A stretch of 64,000 nt of DNA from Streptomyces sp. STR69 (GCF_024519455.1 NZ_JALJRY010000002.1:331966-395965), one strand, 5' to 3'; counted from the stretch's first letter, positions 44,971-54,560 are shown. Program-made: numbers and translations. The notes: generated by a model from the sequence alone, not told the origin.

Positions 44971-45018
44971 GCGTCCATGGTGGACCATGGGTCTGACAAC
45001 GAGGATTCCCGCCCCCGA
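44939..45018 (-). promoter_or_regulatory. 20-bp perfect inverted repeat enclosing the ridA-like start codon
   Basis: Arm 1 is TCGGGGGCGGGAATCCTCGT (44939-44958), within codons 5-11 of the RidA-like gene; arm 2 (44999-45018) is its exact reverse complement, in the leader. The 40-base loop holds the ATG at 44970 and a smaller dyad CCATGGT-GG-ACCATGG. In the mRNA the leader would pair with the early coding region. It also lies just after the stop of the upstream peptidase gene (45037), so it may act as its terminator too. Confidence 0.75.
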
Positions 45019-45036
45019 GGGACCGTCGGGCGCGGT

Positions 45037-46617
45037 TCAGCCGCGGAAGCCCAGCAGGCCGTGCAGCGTCGAACCGTGTGCCGTGCTCGTCGCCGACTTC
45101 GCCGTGGTCAGCGGTTTCGGGTCGGGCGTCTTCTGGCACACCGCGTCGACCTCGCCACCGCTGCGCGGCACCGTGCCGTTGGTCAGATAGGTCGCCAGGT
45201 ACTTGTCCAGGCAGGCGTTCCCGCTCAGCGTGATGCCGTGGTTCCCGCCGCCCTGCTCGACCACGAAACTGGAGTCGGCCAGCAGCTGGTGGACCGTCGC
45301 GCCGCCCTCGTACGGGGTCGCCGCGTCGTTCGTCGCCTGGAAGAGCAGCACCGGCGGCAGCTTGCCGTTGGCGATGTTGATCGGGTGCTCGGACTTCGTC
45401 GGCCAGAACGCGCACGGCGCGTTGTACCAGGCGTTGTTCCAGGTCATGAACGGCGCCTTGTCGTAGGCCGCCCAGTTGTCCTTGCGCCACTGGTTCCAGT
45501 CGCGCGGCCAGGACGCGTCACGGCACTGCACCGAGGTGTAGACGCTGTACCCGTTGTCCCCGGAGGCGTCGATCGCGGCGAAGTTGTCGTACGCCTCGAC
45601 CAGCGGATCGGCGTTCTTGTCGTTCACGTACGCCGCGAACGCCTCGGCGAGGTAGGGCCAGTAGCCGTTGTAGTAGCCGCCGGGCATGAAGGTGTCCTCC
45701 AGATCGGAGGCGCCCACCTTCCCGCCGGCCGGCTTCTTGGCCAGTGCCTTCCGCATCGCGTACCACTTGGCCTCGATCTTGGCCGGGTCGGTGCCGAGCT
45801 TGTACGTGGAGTCGTACTTCGCGATCCACGCCATCAGCGCCTGCTGGCGGTCGTTGAAGGCGTAGTCCTGCCCGAGGTTGTCGTCGTACCAGACGCCCGT
45901 CGGGTCGACGATGGAGTCCAGGACCAGGCGGCGCACGCGCTCCGGGTAGAGCTTGGCGTAGACGGCGCCCAGGTACGTGCCGTACGAGTAACCGAAGTAG
46001 TTGATCTTCTTGGCGCCGAGTGCGGCCCGGATCGAGTCCATGTCCCGCACGGCGCTGATCGTGTTGATGTACGGCAGCACGCTCGCGTACTTCTTGCCGC
46101 AGGCCGCCGCGAAGGACTTCGCGCGCGTGAGGTTGGCCTTCTCCAGCGCGGGGGTGCTCGGCACCGAGTCGGGGCGGACCGGGTTGAAGTAGCCGGGCTT
46201 GCAGTCGAGGGCCGGTGTGCTCTTGCCGACGCCGCGCGGGTCGAAGCCGACGACGTCGTACTGGGAGGCCACCGCCTTGGGCAGCGAGGAGGCCACGAAG
46301 CCCGCGAGGGTCAGTCCGCTGCCGCCGGGGCCGCCGGGGTTGACCAACAGGGGGCCCTGGTACGTCTTCGCGGTGTGCGGGACCCGGGACAGAGCGAGCG
46401 AGATCTGCTTGCCGTGCGGGTTCGCGTGGTCGAGGGGCACCTTGACGCTCGCGCACTGGAGCGTCGGATAGTCGGTGGTGGCACAGCTCTTCCAGCTGAG
46501 CTTCGCCGACTGAACGGTGGTCGTGGGATGCGTGGTGCTGGCGTCGGCGGGGAGAGCGGTGACCGTCCCGGCCACGACGACGGCGGCACCGCACAGTACG
46601 GCTGCGCGTTTTCTCAT
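45037..46617 (-). CDS. Secreted alpha/beta-hydrolase, tripeptidyl-aminopeptidase family (S33)
   Basis: A 526-residue exported serine peptidase related to Streptomyces Tap and SlpD/SlpE. ATG 46617 has GGGAGG five bases upstream; a TTG one codon earlier is less likely. Signal peptide: MRKRAAVLCGAAVVVAGTV, cleavage near ADA-S. The oxyanion segment is VNPGGPGGSG, the nucleophile elbow FGYSYGTYLGAVYA (Ser), and the C-terminal PVLLFQATNDAATPYEGG (Asp) and GGGNHGITLSGNACLD (His) complete the triad. Several Cys in the lid (CKPGYF, CGKKYA) may form disulfides. It would cut short peptides from the N termini of proteins outside the cell. Confidence 0.92.
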   Translation of the reverse strand: MRKRAAVLCGAAVVVAGTVTALPADASTTHPTTTVQSAKLSWKSCATTDYPTLQCASVKVPLDHANPHGKQISLALSRVPHTAKTYQGPLLVNPGGPGGSGLTLAGFVASSLPKAVASQYDVVGFDPRGVGKSTPALDCKPGYFNPVRPDSVPSTPALEKANLTRAKSFAAACGKKYASVLPYINTISAVRDMDSIRAALGAKKINYFGYSYGTYLGAVYAKLYPERVRRLVLDSIVDPTGVWYDDNLGQDYAFNDRQQALMAWIAKYDSTYKLGTDPAKIEAKWYAMRKALAKKPAGGKVGASDLEDTFMPGGYYNGYWPYLAEAFAAYVNDKNADPLVEAYDNFAAIDASGDNGYSVYTSVQCRDASWPRDWNQWRKDNWAAYDKAPFMTWNNAWYNAPCAFWPTKSEHPINIANGKLPPVLLFQATNDAATPYEGGATVHQLLADSSFVVEQGGGNHGITLSGNACLDKYLATYLTNGTVPRSGGEVDAVCQKTPDPKPLTTAKSATSTAHGSTLHGLLGFRG

Positions 46618-46783
46618 CAAGTCCTCCCAGGACGGAGAGGCGGCGGACCGCGGTTCTCGCGGTCTGTCCTCGCCGGATAGTCCCGAAAAGCCGGGGTGGA
46701 AGAACCTGTTCGGCCGATACTTGACCCAATTGGGCCGCCGGATGCGCTCGAACGCCCTCAGATCGGCTCAGTGAGAGGCGCCT

Positions 46784-47830
46784 TCAGATCAGCGAGAGCT
46801 GCGTCGGCTCGCTCACCGGCTCGTCGACCGGGTCCGCCGGCTCGGGAATCCGGCGCGGCATGCCCGCGCGCGCGGGACCGATGCCGTACTCCTGCGCCAG
46901 GTCGTGGACCTGACGGGTGATCCGGCGCTGGTACCACTTCGGGGCGTACGAGCCCTCCGCGTACAGCCGCTCGTAACGGCGCACCAGATGCGGGTGGTGC
47001 TGCCCGAGCCAGGCCATGAACCACTCGCGGGCACCGGGCCGCAGATGCAGTACCAGGGGAGTCACCGAAGTCGCCCCGGAGGCCGCTATCGCCCTTACGG
47101 TGGCGCGCAGTTGGGCCGGATGGTCGCTCAGGAAGGGGATCACCGGAGCCATCAGGACGCCGACGTCGATGCCGTGCTCGGTGAGTGTCCGTACGGCGTC
47201 CAGGCGCCGTTCCGGGGAGGGTGTGCCGGGCTCCACCGTGCGCCACAGCGCGGGGTCCGTGAAGCCGACCGAGACGGAGATGCCGACGTCGGTGACCTCG
47301 GAGGCCTGTACCAGGAGATCCAGGTCGCGCAGGATCAGCGTGCCCTTCGTCAGGATCGAGAAGGGGTTCGCGTGGTCGCGCAGGGCGCCGAGGATGCCCG
47401 GCATCAGCCGGTAGCGGCCCTCCGCGCGCTGGTAGCAGTCGACGTTCGTGCCCATCGCGATGTGCTCGCCCAGCCAGCGCCGCGAGCCGAGCTGGCGGCG
47501 CAGCAGGTCCGGCGCGTTCACCTTGACCACGATCTGCGAGTCGAAGCCGAGGCCGGTGTCGAGGTCCAGATAGCTGTGCGACTTGCGGGCGAAGCAGTAC
47601 ACGCAAGCGTGCGAGCAGCCCCGGTACGGGTTGACCGTCCACTCGAAGGGCATGCGGGAGGCCCCCGGCACCCGGTTGATGATCGAGCGGGCCCGCACCT
47701 CGTGGAAGGTGATTCCGCGGAACTCGGGCGTGTCGAAGGTACGGGTGGTCACTGCGTCCGCGCCGAACAGCGCTACGTCGGCCGTCCGGCTGTGACTGTC
47801 GGACTCCGTTGTCAGGTTCTCCCAGCGCAT
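46784..47830 (-). CDS. Rv2578c-family radical SAM protein
   Basis: A 348-residue radical SAM protein of the COG1533 (spore photoproduct lyase-like) group. The [4Fe-4S] motif is NPYRGCSHACVYCFAR (CxxxCxxC); MGTNVDCYQRAEG and ISVSVGFTD follow as in Rv2578c of M. tuberculosis. It ends in a Pro/Glu-rich tail without further domains. GAGGAGG lies four bases before ATG 47830, fixing the start; the longer open frame is not needed. The upstream region carries a LexA-like site, which fits a DNA-damage role, but its reaction is not known. Confidence 0.9.
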   Translation of the reverse strand: MRWENLTTESDSHSRTADVALFGADAVTTRTFDTPEFRGITFHEVRARSIINRVPGASRMPFEWTVNPYRGCSHACVYCFARKSHSYLDLDTGLGFDSQIVVKVNAPDLLRRQLGSRRWLGEHIAMGTNVDCYQRAEGRYRLMPGILGALRDHANPFSILTKGTLILRDLDLLVQASEVTDVGISVSVGFTDPALWRTVEPGTPSPERRLDAVRTLTEHGIDVGVLMAPVIPFLSDHPAQLRATVRAIAASGATSVTPLVLHLRPGAREWFMAWLGQHHPHLVRRYERLYAEGSYAPKWYQRRITRQVHDLAQEYGIGPARAGMPRRIPEPADPVDEPVSEPTQLSLI

Positions 47831-47860
47831 GGCGCCTCCTCGGTAGGCCTGCCCCCAGAG

Positions 47861-47876
47861 TGAAACACTTGTTCGA
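47861..47876. promoter_or_regulatory. LexA-like SOS box upstream of the radical SAM gene
   Basis: TGAAAC-ACTT-GTTCGA matches 10 of 12 fixed bases of the actinobacterial SOS box TCGAAC-N4-GTTCGA, with one half-site perfect. It lies 31 bases before the radical SAM start codon in an unusually AT-rich stretch. Confidence 0.45.
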
Positions 47877-48008
47877 ATTACTGTGCAAGTGAACTTCCTC
47901 ATCACTCCTGATCGCTTCCGACGCCCTGGGGTACCCCGATTTGGGTGACCGAGTGCGGGGGTGGTTGGCTTGCCCCGACCCCGAGAACGCAAGTCCTGGA
48001 GGAACGAA

Positions 48009-48452
48009 ATGGCGCAGGTCGAGGCCACCACCGAGCGGGTCGTCGCAGCCGACGCGGAGAAGGTGTTCGACGCCCTCGCCGACTACACCGGCACGCGCGC
48101 GAACCTGCTGCCCGAGCAGTTCAGCGAGTACGAGGTGCGCGAGGGCGGCGACGGCGAGGGCACCCTCGTCCACTGGAAGCTCCAGGCCACCAGCAAGCGC
48201 GTCCGCGACTGCCTCCTGGAGGTCAGCGAGCCGACCGACGGCGAACTGGTCGAGAAGGACCGCAACTCCACCATGGTCACCACCTGGCGGGTCACCCCGG
48301 CCGGCGAGGGCAAGTCCCGCGTCGTCGTGACCAGCACCTGGAACGGCGCCACCGGCATCGGCGGCTTCTTCGAGCGCACCTTCGCCCCCAAGGGCCTCGG
48401 CCGCATCTACGACCTGGTCCTCGACAAGCTCGCCACCGAGGTCGAGAAGTAG
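48009..48452 (+). CDS. SRPBCC-family protein
   Basis: A 147-residue START/Bet v1-like protein with a hydrophobic ligand cavity. Typical order: VEATTERVVAADAEKVFDALADY, EQFSEYEVREGG, GTLVHWKL, STWNGATGIGGFFERTFAPKG and the C-terminal helix LGRIYDLVLDKLATEVE. ATG 48009 has GGAGG six bases upstream; the frame is open 48 bases earlier without need. The ligand is unknown. It stands alone, divergent from the radical SAM gene, and is followed by a hairpin. Confidence 0.87.
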   Translation: MAQVEATTERVVAADAEKVFDALADYTGTRANLLPEQFSEYEVREGGDGEGTLVHWKLQATSKRVRDCLLEVSEPTDGELVEKDRNSTMVTTWRVTPAGEGKSRVVVTSTWNGATGIGGFFERTFAPKGLGRIYDLVLDKLATEVEK

Positions 48453-48471
48453 ACCCCAAGGGCCAAGCCTC

Positions 48472-48491
48472 CAGGGCGCGTTGACGCCCTG
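48472..48491 (+). terminator. Stem-loop after the SRPBCC gene
   Basis: CAGGGCG (48472-48478) and CGCCCTG (48485-48491) with a 6-base loop; an outer AAGCC/GGGCTT pairing extends the stem. It lies 19 bases after the stop. Confidence 0.7.
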
Positions 48492-48618
48492 AGGGCTTCC
48501 CTCACCGGATCGAGTGGATCTCCGTTCGAGCCGGACGTATGCCGTAACTCGTCACGCTTGCTCGCAGTTGTCGCCTAAAGCGGGAATTGTGCGGCAGGCG
48601 CGACGAGGGGAGCGGTAC

Positions 48619-51048
48619 GTGGGCGGGACGACTCTGGTGCAGGACGAACGGCCCTCGACGCCCCCGGAGACACCGGTCCCCGCACCCGTCGAGAAGGCCG
48701 AACTCAGCCCGCGCCGCGTGCGGTTGGTGTTCCTCGGCCTGATGCTCGCGCTGCTCCTCGCGGCTCTCGACCAGATGATCGTCGCCACCGCGCTGCCGAA
48801 GATCGTCGGCGAACTGCACGGCCTGGAGAAGATGTCCTGGGCGATCACCGCCTACCTCCTCACCTCCACGGTCGGACTGCCGGTCTACGGCAAGCTCGGC
48901 GACCTCCTCGGCCGCAAGAGCGTGTTCCAGTTCGCGATCGCCGTCTTCGTGATCGGCTCCGCGCTCGCGGGCCGCGCCCGGTCCATGGACCAACTCATCG
49001 TGTTCCGCGCGGTGCAGGGCATCGGCGCCGGCGGACTCATGATCGGCGTGCAGGCGATCATCGCGGACATCGTGCCGCCCCGGCAGCGCGGCCGTTTCAT
49101 GGGCCTGATCGGCGCCACCTTCGGACTCGCCTCCGTCGCGGGCCCGTTGCTCGGCGGCTACTTCACGGACCACCTCTCCTGGCGGTGGTGCTTCTACGTC
49201 AACGTGCCCTTCGGCGTGGTGACTCTGGCCGTCGTCACCGTCGTACTGAAACTCCCGAAGCCCACCGTCAGAGCCCGCCTCGACATCCTCGGCGCACTGC
49301 TGCTCGCCGCCGCGTCGACGTGCCTTGTCCTGCTGACCAGTTGGGGCGGGACCGAGTACGCCTGGGGCTCGCGCGTCATCCTCGGGCTCGGCGCGGGAGC
49401 CGTGGCCGCCGCCGTCCTCTTCCTCGTCGCCGAGCACTTCGCGCCCGAACCCCTCATCCCGCTACGGCTGTTCAGGGACGCCGTCTTCAACGTCACCGCC
49501 CTGGTGGGCCTGGTGATCGGGGTCGCGCTGTTCGGCGCCGCCAGCTATCTGCCGACCTTCCTGCAGATGGTCGACGGGGCGAGCGCCACCGAGTCGGGAC
49601 TGCTGATGCTGCCCATGATGGGCGGCATCGTCGGCGCGTCCATCGTCTCCGGCCAACTCATCAGCCACACCGGCCGGTACAAGATCTACCCGGTCCTCGG
49701 CAGCGCCCTCTCCGTCCTCGGCATGTGGCTGCTGTCCCGGCTCGAAGTCGACACGTCCCGGCTGCAGTACAGCGTGTGGATGGCCGTACTCGGCGCCGGC
49801 ATCGGCCTGGTGATGCCCGTGCTCGTCCTCGCCGTGCAGAACTCCGTACGGCCCGCCGACCTCGGCACCGCCACCAGCGCCAACAACTACTTCCGGCAGA
49901 TCGGCGGCAGCGTCGGCGCCGCCGTCTTCGGCACCCTGTTCGCCGACCGGCTCACCGACGCGCTGCGCGACCGCATCCCCGCAGGTGCGGGCACCGGCCT
50001 CCCCGACCCCGAGTCCATCACCCCGCAGCTCGTCCACGCGCTGCCCCCGGCGCTGCGCGACAGCTACATCCGGGCCTACGCCGACGCGATGCCCCGGATC
50101 TTCCTCTACCTGGTGCCGGTGCTCGCCCTCGGCCTGCTCATCGCCTTCTTCCTCAAGGAGAAACCACTGGTGTCCCACAACGCCCCCGCCGAGACGGCGG
50201 AGACCGCCCCCTTCAACTCCCCGATCCCGCAGGCCCTCCCCCAGCCTTCGGCCGGGGGGACCCCCATCTCGCTACGCTCGTCGTACACCCCCGGAATTCC
50301 GGTCTGCGGCACGGTGCAGCACCCGGACGGGACCGTCGTCCCCCGGGCCGCGCTCACTCTCATCGACGTCGCCGGGCAGCAGATCGGGCGTGGTGCCAGC
50401 GGCGGGGACGGGCGGTACGCGCTGTCGACGCCCGGCTCCGGGTCGTACGTCCTGATCGCGGCGGCCGGCGGGCACCAGCCGCAGGCGGTGTCGGTGACCG
50501 TGGGGGAGCGGCCCGTCGAACTCGACGTCGTCCTCGGTGGCGCCGGACGCCTGGCCGGGAGTGTGCTGACCGCGGACGGCACCCCGGTGCGGGAGGCCGC
50601 CGTGACGCTCACGAATGTGCACGGCGAGGTGGTGGCCAGTACCCGCAGCGGGCGCGAAGGCACCTATGTGATCAGCGAGTTGGTGGCCGGCGAGTACACC
50701 CTCGCGGCCAGCGCGCCCGCCTTCCGCCCGGCCGCGCTCCCCGTCAGCGTGCAGGCGTCCCGCGAGACCCGCCAGGACGTCGAACTCGCCGGCGGCGCCG
50801 TGCTGCGCGGCACGGTCAGGGCGAGCGGCGGGCGGCCCGTCGAGGACGCGCGCGTGACGCTTCTCGACGCGGCGGGCAACGTTGTCGACACCCTCACCAC
50901 CGGACCCGACGGCACCTTCCGGTTCATCGACCTGTCCTCCGGCGAGTACACGGTGATCGCCGCCGGGTATCCGCCCGTGGCCACCGTGCTCCAAGTGGCG
51001 GGCGGGGGACGCACCGAGCGCGATCTGCAACTCGGCCACGAGGACTGA
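48619..51048 (+). CDS. DHA2-type MFS drug exporter fused to three C-terminal beta-sandwich repeats
   Basis: An 809-residue protein. Residues ~30-520 are a 14-helix DHA2 multidrug exporter: motif [14 protein letters not shown], motif C-like [21 protein letters not shown] (in parts: [10 protein letters not shown]), [14 protein letters not shown] in helix 1. Residues ~558-809 are three tandem ~84-residue carboxypeptidase-regulatory-like units, each with the pattern G-T/S-V...G-x-P-V/R-x-A-x-V-T-L...G-x-Y/F...G-x-Y-x-L/V-x-A. GTG 48619 has GAGGGGAG six bases upstream. The junction (about residues 535-555) is encoded by a Streptomyces palindromic repeat. With 14 helices the repeats should face the cytoplasm. 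Substrate unknown. Confidence 0.88.
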   Translation: MGGTTLVQDERPSTPPETPVPAPVEKAELSPRRVRLVFLGLMLALLLAALDQMIVATALPKIVGELHGLEKMSWAITAYLLTSTVGLPVYGKLGDLLGRKSVFQFAIAVFVIGSALAGRARSMDQLIVFRAVQGIGAGGLMIGVQAIIADIVPPRQRGRFMGLIGATFGLASVAGPLLGGYFTDHLSWRWCFYVNVPFGVVTLAVVTVVLKLPKPTVRARLDILGALLLAAASTCLVLLTSWGGTEYAWGSRVILGLGAGAVAAAVLFLVAEHFAPEPLIPLRLFRDAVFNVTALVGLVIGVALFGAASYLPTFLQMVDGASATESGLLMLPMMGGIVGASIVSGQLISHTGRYKIYPVLGSALSVLGMWLLSRLEVDTSRLQYSVWMAVLGAGIGLVMPVLVLAVQNSVRPADLGTATSANNYFRQIGGSVGAAVFGTLFADRLTDALRDRIPAGAGTGLPDPESITPQLVHALPPALRDSYIRAYADAMPRIFLYLVPVLALGLLIAFFLKEKPLVSHNAPAETAETAPFNSPIPQALPQPSAGGTPISLRSSYTPGIPVCGTVQHPDGTVVPRAALTLIDVAGQQIGRGASGGDGRYALSTPGSGSYVLIAAAGGHQPQAVSVTVGERPVELDVVLGGAGRLAGSVLTADGTPVREAAVTLTNVHGEVVASTRSGREGTYVISELVAGEYTLAASAPAFRPAALPVSVQASRETRQDVELAGGAVLRGTVRASGGRPVEDARVTLLDAAGNVVDTLTTGPDGTFRFIDLSSGEYTVIAAGYPPVATVLQVAGGGRTERDLQLGHED
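50237..50280 (+). repeat. Streptomyces palindromic repeat inserted in frame in the MFS gene
   Basis: CCCCCAGCCTTCGGCCGGGGG-type hairpin (50238-50259: CCCCC-A-GCC-TTC-GGC-C-GGGGG) followed by GACCCCCATCTCGCTACGCTC. This resembles a dispersed extragenic palindrome seen many times in Streptomyces genomes. Here it encodes [16 protein letters not shown], exactly between the transporter and its C-terminal repeats. Confidence 0.65.
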
Positions 51049-51198
51049 TCCCCCGCCCCAGGGGGCGCGGCGGCGCACGCCGGTGCGGATTGGGTGGAAC
51101 CAATTCCAGGAATGCCGCACATCGCCACCGGCCGCACCCGTAGCGTGGTGGATGGCGGCACAGATCTTGCGGAGCCGTGGGGAGAGAGGGCCTGGGCC

Positions 51199-53661
51199 AT
51201 GGACCGTGGCACCGAGCGGGAGGCGCCTCCCGGCCGCGGAGCCGGGGACGACGTGGTGAGCGAACACACCGCGGCGGGCCGTATCCCGCTGGCTGTGATC
51301 CTCATCGACCGCGACGGACTCGTCTCGCACTGGAGCCGCGGCGCCCGACGGCTGTTCGGCACCACCAAGGAAGAGGCGATCGGCCAGACGGCGGTCGACC
51401 TCCTCCCCGTCTCCGGCGCCCTGCCCGACGACGAAGAGGCCAGTCCCTACGACGCGTTCGACGCCTACGACGGACTCGGCCCCGACCTGGAGTCCTCCCT
51501 CGACGGCCAACTGTCCTACCCGGCCGCAGGCCGCGCGCGCCTCACTGTGCCCGAGCGGGACCGCGTGGACGTCCTGTGGTGGGCGTACCCGCTGGTCGGC
51601 CCCGGCCGGGAGCGGCTGCTCGTGCTCGCCGCCGACGCGGGCGGCCTGCGCCAGGACCTCCCCGAGGCGGACGGCGCCTTCGAGCGCATAGCCCCCGGCT
51701 TCGCCCACCACACCGACTTCCCCGGCGCCGACGAACTCGCCCGCAGGCTCCCCGAGATCCTGCCCAGCATGAGCGTCGACGAGAGCGCCCGTATCGTCGC
51801 GCAGGTTCTCGAACTGGGCTATCCCGTGCTGGAGTTCAGCCAGAACGAGCGGGTCCCCGTGACCCCGGACTGGGGCGTCGCCCGCCGCGCCGAGCGCAAG
51901 GCACGCCGCGAGCGGGCCGCCGTAGCGGTCGCCGAAGGCCTGCCCGTGCCCCAGGAGGTCGCGGACGAGGGCGAGGACCTCGAATACGTCGCCGTACGCG
52001 AGCGCCTGGAGTTCCTCAACGAGGTCAGCGGCCGTATCGGCACCTCGCTCGACCTCGCCCAGACCATCATCGAGGTCAGCAAGGCCGTCGTACCCAAGTT
52101 CACGGATGTCGCGGGGACGTATCTTCGCGAACAGGTCGTCGCAGGCGAGGGGTTCCCGGACGGCGTGCCGGACACCACCACCATGTGGCACCGGGTCGCC
52201 CTGGAGCACACCGACGAACCCGGCCGCTGGGACGACGTCGTGCCGGTCGGCGAGGCCATGCCGTTCCCGGCGCACACCCCGTTCTTCCAGTGCATGACCA
52301 CCGGCGATCCCGTCCTCGTGCCGCGCATCAGCGAGCAGATGGGGCACATGATCGCCTCGCAGTTCGAGAAGCGCGACATCCGGCCGCTGATCACCGGCCG
52401 CTCCATGCTGGTCGTCCCGCTCAAGGCACGCAATGTCGTCCTCGGCTTCATGATCCTGCTGCGCCACCCCGAGCGCGTCGAGTTCAACGACATGGACCGC
52501 GTCACCGGCGCCGAACTCGCCGCCCGCGCGGGCCTGGTGCTCGACAACGCGCGCATGTACACCTACCAGGAGTCCGTCGCCGAGACCCTCCAGGACAGCA
52601 TGCTGCCGCACATCCCGGCACGCATGGCGGGCTGCGACATCGCCACCCGCTATCTGCCCGGCACGCTGCTGGGACGCGTCGGCGGCGACTGGTTCGACTC
52701 GGTGAAACTGCCCGGGGCCCGCACCGCCCTCGTCGTCGGCGACGTCATGGGCCACGGGCTCAACTCGGCCGCGATGATGGGCCAGTTGCGCACCGCCGTG
52801 CAGACCATGGCCGCCATGGACCTCCCGCCCGCCCAACTCCTGCGCAACCTCGACGACTTGGCACAGCGCCTCGGCGACACCTATCTCGCGACCTGCCTCT
52901 ACGTCGTCTACGACCCGATCGCGGGCGAACTCCACATCGGCAACGCGGGCCACATCCCGCCGGTGATCGTGCGGGCCCGGGACGGCCGCAGCGAACTGCT
53001 CGACCTGCCCACGGGCGCGCCCATCGGCGTCGGAGGGGTGCCCTTCGAGGCGGTGCGTGTGCGCGTGGAGCCCGGCGACCGGCTCGTGATGTGCACCGAC
53101 GGTCTGGTCGAGGTGCGCGGCGAGGACATCGGCGTAGGACTCGCGACCCTGAGCGAGTCGGCCGCGCATCCGGCCGCGTCCATGGACGACGCCTGCGACA
53201 CGATCATCAGGTCCCTCAACACGCGCGGTGGCCGCAAGGACGACGTGGCGCTCCTGATGGCCCGCCTCAACGGCATCGAGCCGGACGACGTCGCCGAATG
53301 GCGGCTCGTCCTCGACCCGGTCGAGGCGGGCCGGGCCCGCGCGGTGGTCCGCGAACAGCTCCACGAGTGGGGCCTCGCCAAACTCGCCGACACCGCCGCC
53401 CTGTTGGCCGACGAACTGGTCACCAACGCCGTACGGCACTCCCACGGCCGCCGGATCGCACTGCGCCTGGTGCGCGGCGACACCCTGCTGTGCGAGGTGG
53501 ACGACGACGACCCCACCCTGCCGACCCTGCTCGGCGCGGGCCCCGACGCCGAGTACGGACGCGGACTGCACGTGGTCGGCGTACTCGCCCGCGAATGGGG
53601 CGCCAGCCGTACCACCGCCGGCAAGACCGTCTGGTTCGAACTCACCCTGCCTCGCCGTTGA
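51199..53661 (+). CDS. PAS-GAF-SpoIIE phosphatase-HATPase signalling protein
   Basis: An 820-residue PP2C-type phosphatase fused to an anti-sigma-factor-like kinase domain. PAS-like region ~25-140 (LAVILIDRDGLVSHWSRGARRLFG); GAF domain ~280-445 (TSLDLAQTIIEVSK...MLVVPLKARNVVLGF); SpoIIE phosphatase ~455-655 with metal Asp residues in VGGDWFD, VVGDVMGHGLNSA, MCTDGLVE and KDDVALLMARL; RsbW-like HATPase ~690-815 with ADELVTNAVRHS and GRGLHVVGVLA. ATG 51199 has GAGAGAGG eight to nine bases upstream. It probably controls a sigma factor through an anti-sigma antagonist; no partner genes are adjacent. The leader has a small TGGAA-N4-TTCCA dyad (51095-51108). Confidence 0.93.
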   Translation: MDRGTEREAPPGRGAGDDVVSEHTAAGRIPLAVILIDRDGLVSHWSRGARRLFGTTKEEAIGQTAVDLLPVSGALPDDEEASPYDAFDAYDGLGPDLESSLDGQLSYPAAGRARLTVPERDRVDVLWWAYPLVGPGRERLLVLAADAGGLRQDLPEADGAFERIAPGFAHHTDFPGADELARRLPEILPSMSVDESARIVAQVLELGYPVLEFSQNERVPVTPDWGVARRAERKARRERAAVAVAEGLPVPQEVADEGEDLEYVAVRERLEFLNEVSGRIGTSLDLAQTIIEVSKAVVPKFTDVAGTYLREQVVAGEGFPDGVPDTTTMWHRVALEHTDEPGRWDDVVPVGEAMPFPAHTPFFQCMTTGDPVLVPRISEQMGHMIASQFEKRDIRPLITGRSMLVVPLKARNVVLGFMILLRHPERVEFNDMDRVTGAELAARAGLVLDNARMYTYQESVAETLQDSMLPHIPARMAGCDIATRYLPGTLLGRVGGDWFDSVKLPGARTALVVGDVMGHGLNSAAMMGQLRTAVQTMAAMDLPPAQLLRNLDDLAQRLGDTYLATCLYVVYDPIAGELHIGNAGHIPPVIVRARDGRSELLDLPTGAPIGVGGVPFEAVRVRVEPGDRLVMCTDGLVEVRGEDIGVGLATLSESAAHPAASMDDACDTIIRSLNTRGGRKDDVALLMARLNGIEPDDVAEWRLVLDPVEAGRARAVVREQLHEWGLAKLADTAALLADELVTNAVRHSHGRRIALRLVRGDTLLCEVDDDDPTLPTLLGAGPDAEYGRGLHVVGVLAREWGASRTTAGKTVWFELTLPRR

Positions 53662-53823
53662 CGCGCAGGTGGCCGTGGGGGCGCACGGGGCGCACATCGG
53701 CGTACACGTGTCGAATGAGCGGTGAAGGAATGCGCCGTGTGCTTGTGAGCGGGACCCGGGCGCGATAGACCGTACTGGCCCGTCACTTACGGCGGAACGG
53801 CCTTGCATCCTGGGGAGTTGGGC

Positions 53824-54552
53824 ATGAGTGTGACCAGTCGGTACCGGGACGCCTGGGAAGGTTTCTGGCGCGAGGCGCCCGAGGAACAGGGGGCCGTCTT
53901 CTGGGACGCGTCGCCGACGCAGACGGTGGGACTCCATCTAGCCCTGTTCGAACCGAAGTTGCGTGACCCGGGCCTGCAGATGATCGACCTCGGCTGCGGC
54001 AACGGCACGCAGACCCGGTTCCTCGCCGACCGGTTCAACCATGTCGTCGGCGCCGACCTGTCAGCCGCGGCCATCGAGCACGCCCGGCGCGCCGACCCGG
54101 CGGGGCAGGCTACCTACCGGCTGCTGGACGCGACCGACAAGACCGAGGTCGAGACGCTGCACACCGAACTCGGCGATGCCAACGTCTACATGCGGGGTGT
54201 GCTGCACCAGGTGGACCCCGACGACCGGCAGCCGCTGGTGGAGGGGATCGCCACGCTCGTCGGGGAGCGCGGCCATGTCTTCCTCGTCGAACTCGCCGAG
54301 GCCGCCCGCCCGATCATCGGCGGTCTGGCCCAGGACCCGGAGGGGCCGCCCGCGAAGCTCGCCCCGATCCTCCGGCACGGCATCGCCCCCGGCGAGGTGG
54401 CCGACGGCGAGGTGCCCGAACTCCTCCGCGCGGTCGGCCTCACCATCCTCGCGAGCGGTGAACTCCCCCTGATCACCACCGAGTTCAGGGCCGACGGCGC
54501 CCGCATCGAGCTGCCGTCGAAGTGGTACATCGCGGGCCGCGCGACGACGTGA
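53824..54552 (+). CDS. Class I SAM-dependent methyltransferase
   Basis: A 242-residue methyltransferase. The SAM motif I is MIDLGCGNGTQTRFLA, then VVGADLSAAAIEHARR (motif II, acidic end), and YRLLDATD. A segment GVLHQVDPDDRQPLVEGI resembles the D-P-D-D-R loop of small-molecule methyltransferases. GGGGAG lies six bases before ATG 53824; a TTG start at 53803 is less likely. Substrate is not recognisable. It ends at a bidirectional hairpin facing the catabolic operon. Confidence 0.87.
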   Translation: MSVTSRYRDAWEGFWREAPEEQGAVFWDASPTQTVGLHLALFEPKLRDPGLQMIDLGCGNGTQTRFLADRFNHVVGADLSAAAIEHARRADPAGQATYRLLDATDKTEVETLHTELGDANVYMRGVLHQVDPDDRQPLVEGIATLVGERGHVFLVELAEAARPIIGGLAQDPEGPPAKLAPILRHGIAPGEVADGEVPELLRAVGLTILASGELPLITTEFRADGARIELPSKWYIAGRATT

Positions 54553-54560
54553 GGCGGCAA

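Noticed and set aside
50272..53937. 1221-codon minus-strand open frame opposite the SpoIIE phosphatase gene
   Set aside because: Composition shadow: the plus strand encodes complete PAS, GAF, SpoIIE and HATPase motifs.
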